24,512 nt of DNA from assembly GCA_027579435.1 (NCBI GenBank), contig JANBPK010001324.1, positions 1 to 24,512 of the forward strand, given 5' to 3'. Made by a program: the position numbers and the translations under genes. The stretch's first letter is position 1, and each line of letters opens with the position of its first letter. Of the stretch, positions 9,815 to 20,742 are shown in pieces. This DNA is from Candolleomyces eurysporus. Its lineage: Eukaryota; Basidiomycota; Agaricomycetes; Agaricales; Psathyrellaceae. The notes beneath the pieces were generated by a model. That model searched no databases. It was given only the letters and a program-made list of their open reading frames with translations, and was not told where the DNA came from.

Positions 9815-12800
9815 ATGAAACGAGTGCGCAAACGGCTATCGAAGTGGGTCAACCGCGATGGGCGGCCCGATAAGGGAGAATCGACCTCTTCGACCCGGGA
9901 ACCATGTACGTCCTCCACGTTCCGTCGCAATTTCGAGCCTTAAAGTACTCCCATAAAACGATCACAGCAATCTCGACCGTCGACAGTGAAACCGTATCCA
10001 ATCATAGTGAAGGCACCCCGCACGCTGATGCACGGTCGATACGACGAGGTACGGAGAGGATCTATTTCTTGATTATATGGCGCTATTCACCTTTCGGTTG
10101 ACATCTTCTCAGCCTCTTTCAATCAGCACCTTCCAGTTGTTCCTGAACATCATGGGTCGCCCCAAGCCCATTTTACACCTCCGGTTGGGGGTCATCAGAG
10201 CTCAGGTACGTCATCTAGATTCGCTCGAGGTATATAGATTACGACTGATGACCCACGTAAGAGGTCGAGGGAGCGGGAAACGATTACACTCTTGTTGCAG
10301 GCTACGAGTTGACAATGGAGGGCAGCATTCGAGGATCACCCACTATCAGTACGCCTCTCATTTATTGCGTCTGGCATCGCTTCGTGTTGACAGCCCTTGA
10401 TAGATATCGATCACGAGAGAAGAATCTACGCTCTTCCAGGCGCCCAGAACCTCAAGATGCGGAACGTCGATATGAATGTTGCTGGAGGTAATATTCAGAA
10501 AAACATTCATTATCACTCTTCGGTTGCCAACGGTGAGTGGACACTGATACCCGTAGGTTATCTCTGAAATTAGAACTGTACCCAGACGCTTTGAGCCGGA
10601 TCCCTGAACCTGTCGGTATGTCCTGGGATCCTGCACGCGCGTGCTTGCCTGGGACGCGCATTCAGGTGCTCAAGCAGGTCTCGTCCTGGCTTTCCGTATC
10701 GCCCATTAGTGGCAGTGTTCAGGCCCGCATCTTCCTCATTGCCGATGCCGCGGGCAGCGGTAAATCTGCCATCGCGCACTCAGTCTCTCGGGACACGCAT
10801 GACTCGGGAATTCTAGTGTCAAGCTTCTTCTTCGACAAGCTCAACAGGGAGCATTCAACTACACGATACCTTGTAGGCTCCATCATTCGCGGCCTATGCC
10901 GCTTGAGCGATCAAGCTCGCGGCCTTGCCACCGACCTGCTGGAGAAAGACGATTCGTACGCCACTGCCGCTCCAACCCTACAGTTTAGCAGACTTGTTTT
11001 GCCTATGGCTCATCTCCTTCCCCGAGATCGACCGTTTGCCATCGTAATAGACGGTCTCGATGAAGGTTATGACTTGGACCTGATCAAGATACTCCGCGAG
11101 GATGCTCAACGCTTGCCCTCGAATTTCCGCATTGTCTTGACATCCCGTCCTGAGGAGCGGATTATGCAGCAACTGCAATACAGGTGGCACATCAAACGCT
11201 GCGATTTCTCGCTGACTGGGCGCAATAGCCAACCTGACATTGAAAAATATGTCCACCATGAGCTTCGAGAATCTGCGCCGCACATTTCGATCTCTGCCAA
11301 GCTGCGCGACACCTTGATTGAGAAGTCAGAAGGCGTCTTTCTATGGACAGCAACAGTGCTAAACCATGTCAAGCACTCTTTTGAGCCTGTAGATGAGCTA
11401 AAGAGAGTACTTGAATCCAAAAGCACATACTGGGTTAACAACCAGAATGCTGGTCAAAAACTGGATGACCTTTACTACAAGATTCTATCCAATCTTGAGT
11501 GGAGTGACAGTGCCTTTGTCAAGGCNTACACTGTGGTTGTTGGAGCTATTGTTGTTGCTAAAGAGCCTATTTCTCCAGCTTGCTTGGCTAGTCTATATGC
11601 TGAACAAGGAATAACTGTTGGGTCAATTCTAAAAGTTGCTACATGCATTCAACCCCTACTTGATGGGTTTGACAGAACTCATTCTCAATGCAATGATAAC
11701 CCTATNAGGCTCCTCCATCTCTCAGTAAGAGAGTATCTTACAGAAAGGGCACCTTTCCCCTACACCATTGACCAGAATATCCATCACTTTATGCTCAGTA
11801 TGGCTGCTCTCACTACCATTGATCAGGACCTTTCTCCAACCAACATTCCAGTCCTTGGCTATACAAGCTATGTGTGGAATAAGCACCATCTTCCACCAAT
11901 TCCAAAACTTGGAAAGAGAAGTCTATCTGTTCAGCTGTGGTATTCTTGCACATTCCTACTGGAGCATATTCTCTGCACATTGAATTTAGAGAATGAGCAT
12001 GCAAAACAGTGTCTATCTCTTCTAGAAAAAGTTCTGCTTGATAAATCTGGTTATCTGCTTGAGGTTACTGCCTCAATGGGAGCTGTCCTAGATCTTGCAG
12101 CTTTAAGAGTATGGTGTGTAAGTACTGGGTATATTTTTCATTTAAGAGTGATTACTGACTGATAAAATAGATGATGGCTATCCAACAGCTCTCCTTAAAG
12201 ACTCCAACAGCAATCAATCAAAGAATTGATGCTGCTATAGCAGAATCTCTGCATCTGATTGCTCTGTGGCTATCCTCTGACTCAGTGTGGCGCCTACCTG
12301 AAGCAGTGGTTGCTGCAATGAATAGCACTGAAATATTTCGTCACCTGGCAAGGCTTGATCCTACAACCTACAAACTCCAACTGGGAAAGGCCTTAAATAT
12401 AGCCTCAATCACTCTTTCTAAAAGAGATGGTTCTACTTCTCTATCAGGAACATCTGCTGGGCTCAAGCTTAGCCTAGAAGCAGCACAGATTTTTCGACAT
12501 TTGGACAGGGATTGCTTTGTGACACTCTTCCAAAATGGTGATGGTGTGAAAGATGATGCAGCAGCTTCTATGCTTATTCAGAGCCATCTAGCNGACTCTT
12601 TGCTCACCCAATCTTATCATACTCAAAGCTTGGTGGCTAAAGCTGATGTTCTTGGGGAAGCAATNAAGATTAACCGTTGGTTAATCTTCAAGGAAACTGA
12701 TAATATCTCATACAAGGCAGCATTGGCAGTTTGTTTGGAACATTATGCTGAGCTTCTAATTTTGCAAGACTCCAACAAAGCAAAGGATGCACTGAAAGAA

Positions 12801-14087
12801 GTTGTTGAAATCCAATATTGGTGTTTTNTAAAAGACCAAGCTTTCAAAGCCTTCTCAGATCCACCACCTGCTAATCTCACCAAGTACATGAATGATCCTC
12901 AGAATTCTACAAGTAGCATCTTGGAGAATGCAGTTTACTCTTTATGCAAACATGCTGCTAGACAAGGGACCAAACTGGATGAAATGGCCCAGTCAATCTT
13001 ACTCTGCAACATCTCTAGGCGCTTACAAAGGCAAAAGAATTATGGTGCTGCACAAAGAGCCATGGAGGAAGCAATTGCTATCACATCTGAGGTCTGTAAC
13101 AGAAGGCCAAAGGCTCTGTACATTGATGAGCATCAAGAATTGCTCGCTTACTTCCTCTATAAGCTGTTTATTTTTATCTGTTATCAAGAGGAATATGCAG
13201 GTGCAAGGGCAGTCCTGGAGGAATCAATCAAGATACGCAACCAGCTCTGCAGGATTCAGAAAACCTTTGCATTCAAAGATGAACTTGACCCATACATGCA
13301 AAATGCACCTGCATCATCTGAGCATCAAAGGATTCTAGCAGACTCTTTGTATATCCTTTGGTGTTTCTCAGCAAAATGTGACAGTGATAGCTCAGCTAGG
13401 GACGCACTGATGCAGTCAATTGCCATGTTCCACGAGATTCTAATCGGGAATCCAGCGGAGGACAAAACACCCTTGGCGGCCTTGCTCCATGAACTGTCCG
13501 TTGAGCTCTATAAAGAAGGGAAACACTCCCAGGCAATTGAATGCATTAACGAAGCAATTTCTACATATCGATCATCCAAGACAAGCGATGCGTCATGTCT
13601 GATTGTTCCACTCCAGCACTTGTTCCTGTATCTCTCCGAAGAGCCTGACCATCAAGCGGCGAACGAGGTTCTATGGGAATCTTTGGATATTGATGGAGGT
13701 TCTTTCGATAATTCATCTAATTCATCCATTCATGAAGCTTCGATGGCCCGATCCCTGACTGTTCTTGCAAAAACGCTGGAAGCACAAGTATATTACGATG
13801 ATGCCATAAACACAATGGAGGAGGTCGTTCAAATTTATCGTATACTATCCAGCAACCACCCCAATGATTTGTCGCACAAGCTATCGCTGGGGGTATCGCT
13901 TCACAATCTGGCCCTCTGCCGAATGCAACACATAGAGAATGGGGAGACAGCTGAGATCAAAGATCTCGCTGAGCGCCACATCAAGGAAGCAATTGAGCTC
14001 GTACGACATGTTACGACTGAAAGAATGCCAGGCGTGCGATACCGCCCACCTTTGGAGATGCCGGGAGATCTGAGAAAGGAGCTGTAG
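9815..14087 (+). CDS. NACHT-TPR NOD-like receptor (NLR) protein
   Basis: This is a STAND-family signalling NTPase of the kind expanded in Agaricomycetes, with proposed roles in non-self recognition. Exons: 9815-9905, 9968-10048, 10113-10205, 10301-10348, 10404-10532, 10574-12117, 12171-14087. Phases join to 1300 residues. Five short exons encode a basic N-terminus and a low-complexity linker ending in a Gly/Asn-rich motif (about 116-145, including AQNLKMRNVDMNVAGGNI). The NACHT domain follows, with Walker A AGSGKS at 207-212, Walker B IVIDGLDE at 304-311, a TSRPEE sensor segment, and the family's HLSVREYL motif. Residues from about 663 form helical TPR-like repeats (for example NYGAAQRAMEEAIAITSEV). 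Intron 10533-10573 is only 41 bp. The middle (11336-13400) is strongly CpG-depleted yet fully open. Five ambiguous bases (11526, 11706, 12593, 12665, 12828) create no stop. Confidence 0.92.
11336..13400. other. CpG-depleted block within the NLR gene
   Basis: Counting by eye, no CpG occurs from 11336 to 12290 and only about seven occur in the whole 2065 bp. By contrast, 10621-10800 alone has 17. CpG returns abruptly after about 13403. The block covers roughly NLR residues 402-1073 plus the intron 12118-12170. Base composition shifts to AT-rich with many TpG and CpA, the same texture as the hAT remnant at 263-4241. All five ambiguous bases of the gene fall inside it. Confidence 0.85.
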
Positions 14088-14249
14088 GGAGCTAAGAACG
14101 AGAAAGTCCGTATGGTAAGGTATCCGTAACCCAATAGGTAGTCAAGTCGAAATGCGATGTCCTATGTAATGTGAATTCAAATGAGTGGTTGTGATACTTG
14201 CTGTGGAGTCAATCAAAAAGACGTACCGATGAGGCCTCACTAGGTTGCG

Positions 14250-14830
14250 CCTACGTCGACGTCGTTCGGTTTCATCAAGTTGAATCACTTCCTCCCTCTT
14301 CGCGCCTTGCTCACCAGCTTCCTCCTCCAACCTCTAAGTAGTCTCATGCCACAGCTTGACCCCGACCTTCCGCTTCACAGCACCTGCATGCCCCACTTCC
14401 CTCTGCTCCTGCGTCAGTTTGACCAACAAATATGCCAGCAATCCGATCCTTGTCCTCGGAATCGTCCTCTTCGTGATTCTCACCGCCCCTCTCCTTCCCG
14501 CGTCTTGTTTTCAATCTCGTATTTTTTCGTCGCAGAGAGTGTAAAAAAGAGTTCCGGAGAGTTGGGGGTACACAGGCGAGCTTGGTTGCGTTTCCACGAA
14601 TCCTCGATGTCATCTAAATAAGTCTGAATACTCTGTCTCAACACATTCATCGCTTCACTGCTAAATACCCTCACCGTTTCCCCTCACTCCATTTCTCAGC
14701 CAGCGCACGGTTAGACTCGTATGTCGTGGATATGTATTGGAGTTGATAGAATTGAAGTTTGTTTAGCGTCTTACTTCGAACTCCACGTCGAATTCTGCAG
14801 CCGATCTGTCAAGTCAAACAGATTCTGCAT
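14250..14830 (-). pseudogene. Broken partial copy of the LYR-motif protein gene
   Basis: On the minus strand this segment matches the last exon of the LYR gene at 20743-21480. Shared runs include RQSIQT, DIEDSWKR, QARL.TP.SPELF, IENKTRE and EEEAGEQG.KRE, with clear DNA similarity throughout. It is not functional: the frame shifts after the IENKTRE block and hits TGA (14480-14482 on the plus strand), a piece equivalent to about 15 parental residues is missing, and the upstream part is also out of frame. Similarity weakens above 14720, apparently after an insertion, and returns at about 14780-14830 (TCGAATTCTG...TCAAACAG). Only one parental exon is covered, so retrocopy and DNA duplication cannot be told apart. 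It is in direct orientation with the parent, 6 kb away, with the UPO gene between. Confidence 0.85.
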
Positions 14831-14964
14831 AAACAACAATAATGACAATACTAAAGATTTAATCATGGAAAACCCACAGGTCACCCGAACGACAGATCCA
14901 AAATCAATAAAAACACAGAGTCAAATCAATATTTACGGATGTAAGGAATAAGAAGGATGGTACC
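14831..14964. other. 3' flank of the peroxygenase gene
   Basis: This AT-rich spacer between the LYR pseudogene and the stop codon of the minus-strand peroxygenase gene presumably contains that gene's 3' untranslated region. No further feature is visible. Confidence 0.4.
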
Positions 14965-16373
14965 CTACAACTGACCATAAGGGAATAATTCAGTGCATCC
15001 CGCATCCGCAAAGCCACCCTCGTACCAATAATGGAGGTTCTTGATCAAGTTCCTCCTCAAGATACCAGTCGGGTTCGGATACAACTCCTGCACACTACCA
15101 ATCACAAACGTGTACAGACCACACGGATTGGTGAAATCCGCCGAAGTGGGATCAACGACGTAGTTGTTGAGCTGACCATCCGCATTACCACCAGGAAGCC
15201 AAGGGTAGGCGGCGATGACTTGTTCGATACCCGCGCCGCTCGAGGGCTGAGCGGCTCTGTGGAAGTCGGGTGGGAACTTCATATCCCTGAAGAACGATGC
15301 GGCATGGTCCATCGAGAGCTTACGCTCGGTTTGGCGTCCGTCGACGAATAGGTTGATAGGGAAGACGGTCTCACCGTACGCGGTGATATAGCGAACGTTT
15401 TTGAATGTGAACTGGGGATTGGTAGCAATGGAGTCTTGTATACGTGAGAAGCGGAGCTCGCCTGCGACGGTGAGATTGTAGAAGCCTCCGCCGAAACGAT
15501 TACTGAAGTCGACAAACTGAAGTGCAATGCCAATTTGTCAGTATGTTGTAAGTCCTTGGCTAGCAGCGAGAGAATGAACGAGCGAACCTTATCGAACAAA
15601 GTTTGGTTAAAGCTGTGATTATCCCCGAAGAAATCATCTGCACGAGTCAAACCAGCATCACCTGGAACAAGCGTTATTGACTTAATCGACTTCCGAACAC
15701 AGTATAGCACACACCCTCAAAGGTTCCGTGCACATTGAGTCCACCGGCGTGGGCTGGAGGTGGAGGAGGAGGTCCAGTCTTCGGAGTTTTGCCACCGATA
15801 CTCAGCAAATCGGTGACCAGGTTCCCGTTCAAGATATGTCCGAGGTATGTCGCAGTGATGGCGGCACCATGGTCCATGTTAAACCCTATGATGGAACAAG
15901 AGAGTCAGAAATCATGCCATGGCTGTGTCATCCTATTAAAATACGTACCTTCTTGAACGGCTGTGACGATTTGGGCAGGACTGGCGACGCCGTCACGGGG
16001 AAGATACTGAGCAAGGGTTGTTAGTCACTCTTGGAAGTATACGAATATCTTGGATTGAACCTACACCATGAGATGCAAGAGTGTTTAATCCTGGGCACGG
16101 ACCACGAATATCACCGTTTCTCAACGGTCTCCAAGGGTGATCACGATCGTTGACCAACTTCAGTCCCGTAAAGCTGGGAGGACCAGGTGGTGGAGGTGGA
16201 TCAACTCCTTGTCCAGGACGTCCTCCTGCTTGGGAAGCAGTTGAGTCCTCGACTTCCTGGCGTCTCAACAAGTTGCCATTGGGAACCTGGAGGTTAGGGA
16301 ACGCGAACGAAGTGGAGAGTGACCCGAGGGTAAGAAGCAAGGCGGTGAGAAGAGCGAAAGGCTTGGAAACCAT
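14965..16373 (-). CDS. Secreted unspecific peroxygenase (heme-thiolate peroxidase, long UPO)
   Basis: This extracellular heme enzyme uses H2O2 to insert oxygen into aliphatic and aromatic substrates (EC 1.11.2.1 family). Minus-strand exons: 16373-16065, 16006-15949, 15885-15715, 15661-15588, 15516-14965. Phases join to 387 residues, typical of long UPOs. A signal peptide covers residues 1 to about 24 (hydrophobic core ALLTALLLTLG), followed by a propeptide that may be cut after dibasic R37-R38, then a Pro/Gly-rich segment. The proximal heme ligand is Cys93 in PCPGLN, the EGD motif is at 179-181, and the distal acid-base pair is Arg246 and Glu253 in RYITAYGE. The paired C-terminal cysteines of long UPOs are present (NPCGLY, AGCTELFPYG). 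An upstream in-frame ATG at 16463 lies too close to the TATA box to be used. Compared with the Agrocybe enzyme, several channel phenylalanines are replaced (Met126, Thr133, Ile248). Confidence 0.97.
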
Positions 16374-16472
16374 CGGTGAGCTTTGGTGGTTGACAAGAAA
16401 TCGAAGGGAAGCTGTAAAGGTTGGCTCTGGTGTAGGAAAGAGTTCTATACAATCCATGAGCAAAATATTGGG

Positions 16473-16480
16473 CTTTTATA
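16473..16480 (-). promoter_or_regulatory. TATA box of the UPO gene
   Basis: TATAAAAG reads on the minus strand about 100 bp upstream of the UPO start codon at 16373. A start site 25-35 bp downstream of it leaves a leader of about 70 bases and excludes the in-frame ATG at 16463, supporting the chosen start. Confidence 0.65.
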
Positions 16481-19400
16481 CGTCGCTCGCCATTCCTATA
16501 GGTGCGCATATGGGGTAGACCGGCATGGAATCTCACCACCCTACTGAGAGTCCCGAGTTTCCGGTTTGCCTTGAGCTGCGGATTTTCTCGACACCCATCT
16601 CCCCCTTGCTATGAGAGTTGACCTTGTCACCCGGAGGCCCAGTCGTAAGTGCAATGACCAAGAAGTGGCACATTCCGCCATTTCCTAGGCGAACCGCAGC
16701 CGCTGGTGCCGTATTCAGGTTGATGATACTCGGAGTAGCGTCACTTCGTAAGCGCTCTCGACATTTCGTTCTAGCGTAGAAGAGTTCTGTCAGGGCCAGT
16801 CAGATGAGAGGCAAAGCAGAGTAGTTGATGCATATCATGCCGCGCACCTTACGACCTCTTGTAGTCTAAGAGACGATTTGTCAAAGCAATTGAATGTACA
16901 CAATGCGAACGGCACCGACCATCCAATCATACAATCGGCATCTCTAAGTATCTCGATTAGTTCATTTCTGTTTACATTTTGGCGGCTGCCTCTTGGACCA
17001 GCTCATTTCAGGTCCACCTATTCTCTACCCCATAACGTTCCTGCCTTGAACTCAGTATTATACCGTATTATATACGAACGGTGTTATACTCGTCATGCAG
17101 ACCAAATCGCCCAGACTCTCGTCTTTCATTGCAAAGTATTGGCACTGGGAGAGTAAATGCTGAGCTAAAAGGCTGGACACCAACAAAGATTGACACATTC
17201 CAATGTAAGCCAATCGATCGTGTTTGAGGGAGCGGCCAGCGGCATTGGCTTGAGCTAGCCTTTTATCGCCTTCTGTCTGATGTCTGAGAGACGACGTCGC
17301 ACTCACCAGAGAGCGTTAGCACACTTTGACGCCCTCAGACCAAGGTTCGATCCTCTCGCGAACTCCCTGGCGTTGTATCCAAAGGCAAGCTATGCCACCT
17401 ACAGTAAACATTTGACATGATGCAGAACTCACAAACTGACCCGTATCCTCAGGATCAGAAATTTATCATATTCATCCTGAGTCAACATTTCAACAGACAG
17501 CCTGAGTCTCATACCTGGATCCCAATGCCGTAGCAAAGCTAGGGCAGACTCGTTTGACTGAGTTTGACATCAGTAGTACGCCCCCTGGCCCTCGGGCCTT
17601 GGGCCTTGTGTACGTATCTTGAATTTGAAAACAGCGGATGCTTTGAGCAATTCTCCAGAGAAACGGCCCTAGAAAACCATTCTAAGGAGGCTTCTTGTGG
17701 CCTATATCAGAGCGCAGTGGGAAGATCACGGAATCGCGAATGAGACACGATCCGACCCCAGAACAGAATTAGATCAATGCATACAGCTCTCGGCCTGGAG
17801 CATAAAATTGTCAATGAGCAGGCTTCCGAGCCGGNCGATTACCTCACCGTNGTGAATTTGCAATCCTTAGTGGAAGTATAGCCATCTTGACCTCCCTTTT
17901 CCCAGACCTTGTGCCGGTTGCCTATGGACAGGATGAGAAACGACGAACAGAGCCACCTCGACAACAGCAGCCCAGGTCAAAGCCTCCACCCAATATTTAT
18001 TGTGCGAGGCTCAAAGTAAGATTAATCTGGCCAAGTCAAAGGAAAAAAGACGGACCGAATGGTGCAAAAGAGAAGATAGTCACCAAGGGAAGGCACCATG
18101 TCCATGGTGAACGAAAAGAGGTCCAAGCTCCCAATCGACTGGAAACCCCGTATATATTCGAATCCCTGGGCCGTCGCTATAAAGTGAATGGGCTTTTCGG
18201 ATTAAAGGGGCTGCCTTTCAAATACGTCTGTTTGTCTCACAGACTCACTTTGGGAGATTAGCTGCAGGGGGCACAGTGTGGTNTATTATTCAGGAGCTGT
18301 GCTTCTCNGAGCTGTCTTACACGAGCGAGCATGGTGGTAGGGAGACTCCGCGTGTGTGGTCGAACGACAGCTCAGACGCTGAACCTGACGCTTTTGCCAT
18401 ACATGCCACAAAACATCCTTCTTCACGTCGGATGGCTGACTAGGATGTATCCTAGAAGCACCATTATGCAGTACCTGACGATAGGCGAGTACAAGAACTT
18501 TGTACCATAGTCATCACTCGAATTCGATCTTTGCTCAGGGCTAAGACTCCTTCATCCGAGTGATAGTCGCTACGACGCATCTGAGACTGGGAATGATAAC
18601 GAGACTACTCGGAGTAGAAAGAACGCAGCTGTAAACACCCGTCAGAATCTCCGTCCTTGATGAGGAACATTCTCAATTTGGTGGCCAGACGCGCGTCAAG
18701 CGGCTAGCTGTGCCATGTGCTTGGTCCGACGATGTCGTAAAGTCGATCGGAAAGGTTTTTGCCATGCATGCGCAGTTTTATTACCGCAAGAGCAACTATT
18801 GAATACCGTAGCGGTGCCAATCGCCAACTCCAGATGAAGCAGGCTGGGGTGCACTAAACCTTCGCCAGGATAAACAATCAGTGGGTCAAAACACCACATT
18901 CAAGTCACCATTTGTATATTTTATCAACTCTGGAAGTGCACGATACTCGCGGCTCGGCATATACAGTTTAGTCGCTATGGCAGGAAACCCGAACGCCAAA
19001 CGTGATCTTCGATTTACTGTGGAGGCAGAATGGCTGCGAAGCACTGGAACGCGGTGCATCTCCTGTCGGGTAGTCCGAGGGAGACCCTTATCGATGTCAT
19101 GGCTGGTTTAATCTGTCGCACAGAACGCGCAGCATCAGACAACCCAGGTATGAAGCCAAATCATAATCGTAAAGAGCGTGGTCGGATGCAACGAGATACG
19201 TAATGAATTGCCACAGACATGTAATCTTGTTTCTTGATCTAAAATAGTTCATTGGAAGAGTCGGAAGATCCTTCATAGGCCGGGAAACGTAGCATGGCAA
19301 GTCAGATGGACACCACAAAGATGAGGTTCAGCGAGTGGTGCGAGAGAAAGGGTGACGAGCCAGATGAAGCGTTCTGTAGAGGATCATGCGAATCTTGACT

Positions 19401-20742
19401 AGCGAGCGTAAGATGCCGTGTATTTCGCTGGTGTATGGAGAAAGTGTCCGAGCGCTGCGGTGATAAAATTGGACTCTCCGTAGCTGTCGCTGTAGGCCAG
19501 GGCTTGAAGAGGAAAGATATCTCAGATTCGAGGAGAATTGAACATTGCGTTACGACTGAAGAACATTCAAAGGGAGTCCGTGGGAGACGACTGCACCAGA
19601 ATGACCGATCTTCACTGCTTTCTACATCTCTCCTCCGTCTCTTTGGTACTTGATGGTCATAACCTGTTTCACCGTAGGCCGACCGAGGAGTCGAGTTGGC
19701 GGGATAGAGGCCATCTGGTATCGTACACCACTTGCACAGCAACATTTGAGAAGAGCATCAATATTAGAAAGAAAGGACATTCCTGGCGTTGGCAATCGCC
19801 CTCTCCGCTGAATACAAGCCAATCAGTGTCGTATCAATAACTCACAGGTCTGGATTACTTCAGACATATATTCAACATTTTGTATTCGTCCATCATAAAT
19901 GAACTGAGATCAAGCTCAACTAGTAGCGTTCCCCCAGTGCGGTGATTCAGGAGGGTAATTTACATTCCCTAACCAAATGTCCGACCTTAAGTAGCTCTTC
20001 GACGACATGACCAAGCGTGCTCCCTTCCTGTGCACACAGCTATGGATATGGGTGCTGAGAAATGTTGAGGCTGAAGTCGGGGACAGCAAAACAAATCTTC
20101 GAGCACAGAGTTGGATTATTGGAAGCACTTTTAAATCTCAACAGACCGTGGTACGTTGGGCTTTCTGCATTTGTCCCATCTGAGATCAACTCATCCCACC
20201 CGAATACTCCGAAGCTCGCCTCGGGCATTCAAGTTGAAGTTGGAGGAAACCCGTGTCGTGCGTTTGCAGGCAGAACGTTGCCCATTGATCATCTACTGTT
20301 CGTGTTCGAAGTACAGAACCTGATGATGGTCCCTTTGTGCCTTAGCAGCAATTCGGGGTAACACGCCTGACAGGTTCACAGTATTCACTTTCGAAACATA
20401 TATTGTTCTTTGAGTAGTGGCCGTCTATATGTAAGCGTCACCGCTGGTCGGAGAATGGCCGCTCGTCTTCCTCGCCATCGCCTCGACCGGTCAGCAGGCA
20501 ATCCGATAGGCTCTCTAAACCAAAGCGAAGACGGTACGGAGGAGAAGCGAACGAAGAGATGAGTCGTACGGCAGAAGTAACCGCAATTTTTACGGCGTCT
20601 CTGAGCTGGATATTGTGAGCCGATTATCGTGCGGGTATCCATTTTCAGAAAACGGGCTGGAAGAAGTTCCTCTCATCTATGATGAAGAAAGAAGGGAAAG
20701 TGACAGACGTCAGGAACGGGATACAGGGCGCCGAAAGGAGGA
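16481..20742. other. Gene-poor interval, about 4.2 kb
   Basis: I see no reading frame with family resemblance on either strand, no tRNA that folds and no terminal repeats. Open frames here (for example 17887-18261 plus and 19302-19745 minus) lack recognisable domains and splice partners. Local features are an 8 bp inverted repeat (CTCAGGAT 17448-17455, ATCCTGAG 17474-17481), a 16 bp near-palindrome CACCATG-TC-CATGGTG at 18094-18109, and four ambiguous bases at 17835, 17851, 18283 and 18308. The part next to 16480 presumably carries UPO regulatory sequence. The remainder may be decayed genes or repeats beyond recognition by eye. Confidence 0.5.

Noticed and set aside
16374..16463. In-frame N-terminal extension of the UPO from ATG 16463
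   Set aside because: It would destroy the signal peptide, and it lies within about 10 bp of the TATA box, so it is probably not in the mRNA.
17340..17365. GGTTCGATCC sequence resembling a tRNA T-loop (B box)
   Set aside because: The T stem does not pair (mismatches at two of five positions) and no acceptor, D or anticodon arm fits around it.
18094..18109. Near-palindrome CACCATG-TC-CATGGTG
   Set aside because: A single short palindrome with a 2-base loop in unannotated sequence, with no repeat or flanking structure to support a function.
17887..18261. Plus-strand 124-residue open frame
   Set aside because: No family resemblance, no good upstream or downstream splice partner, and ordinary intergenic composition.
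19302..19745. Minus-strand 147-residue open frame
   Set aside because: Low-coherence Ser/Arg-rich translation with no domain, and opposite frames are equally open.
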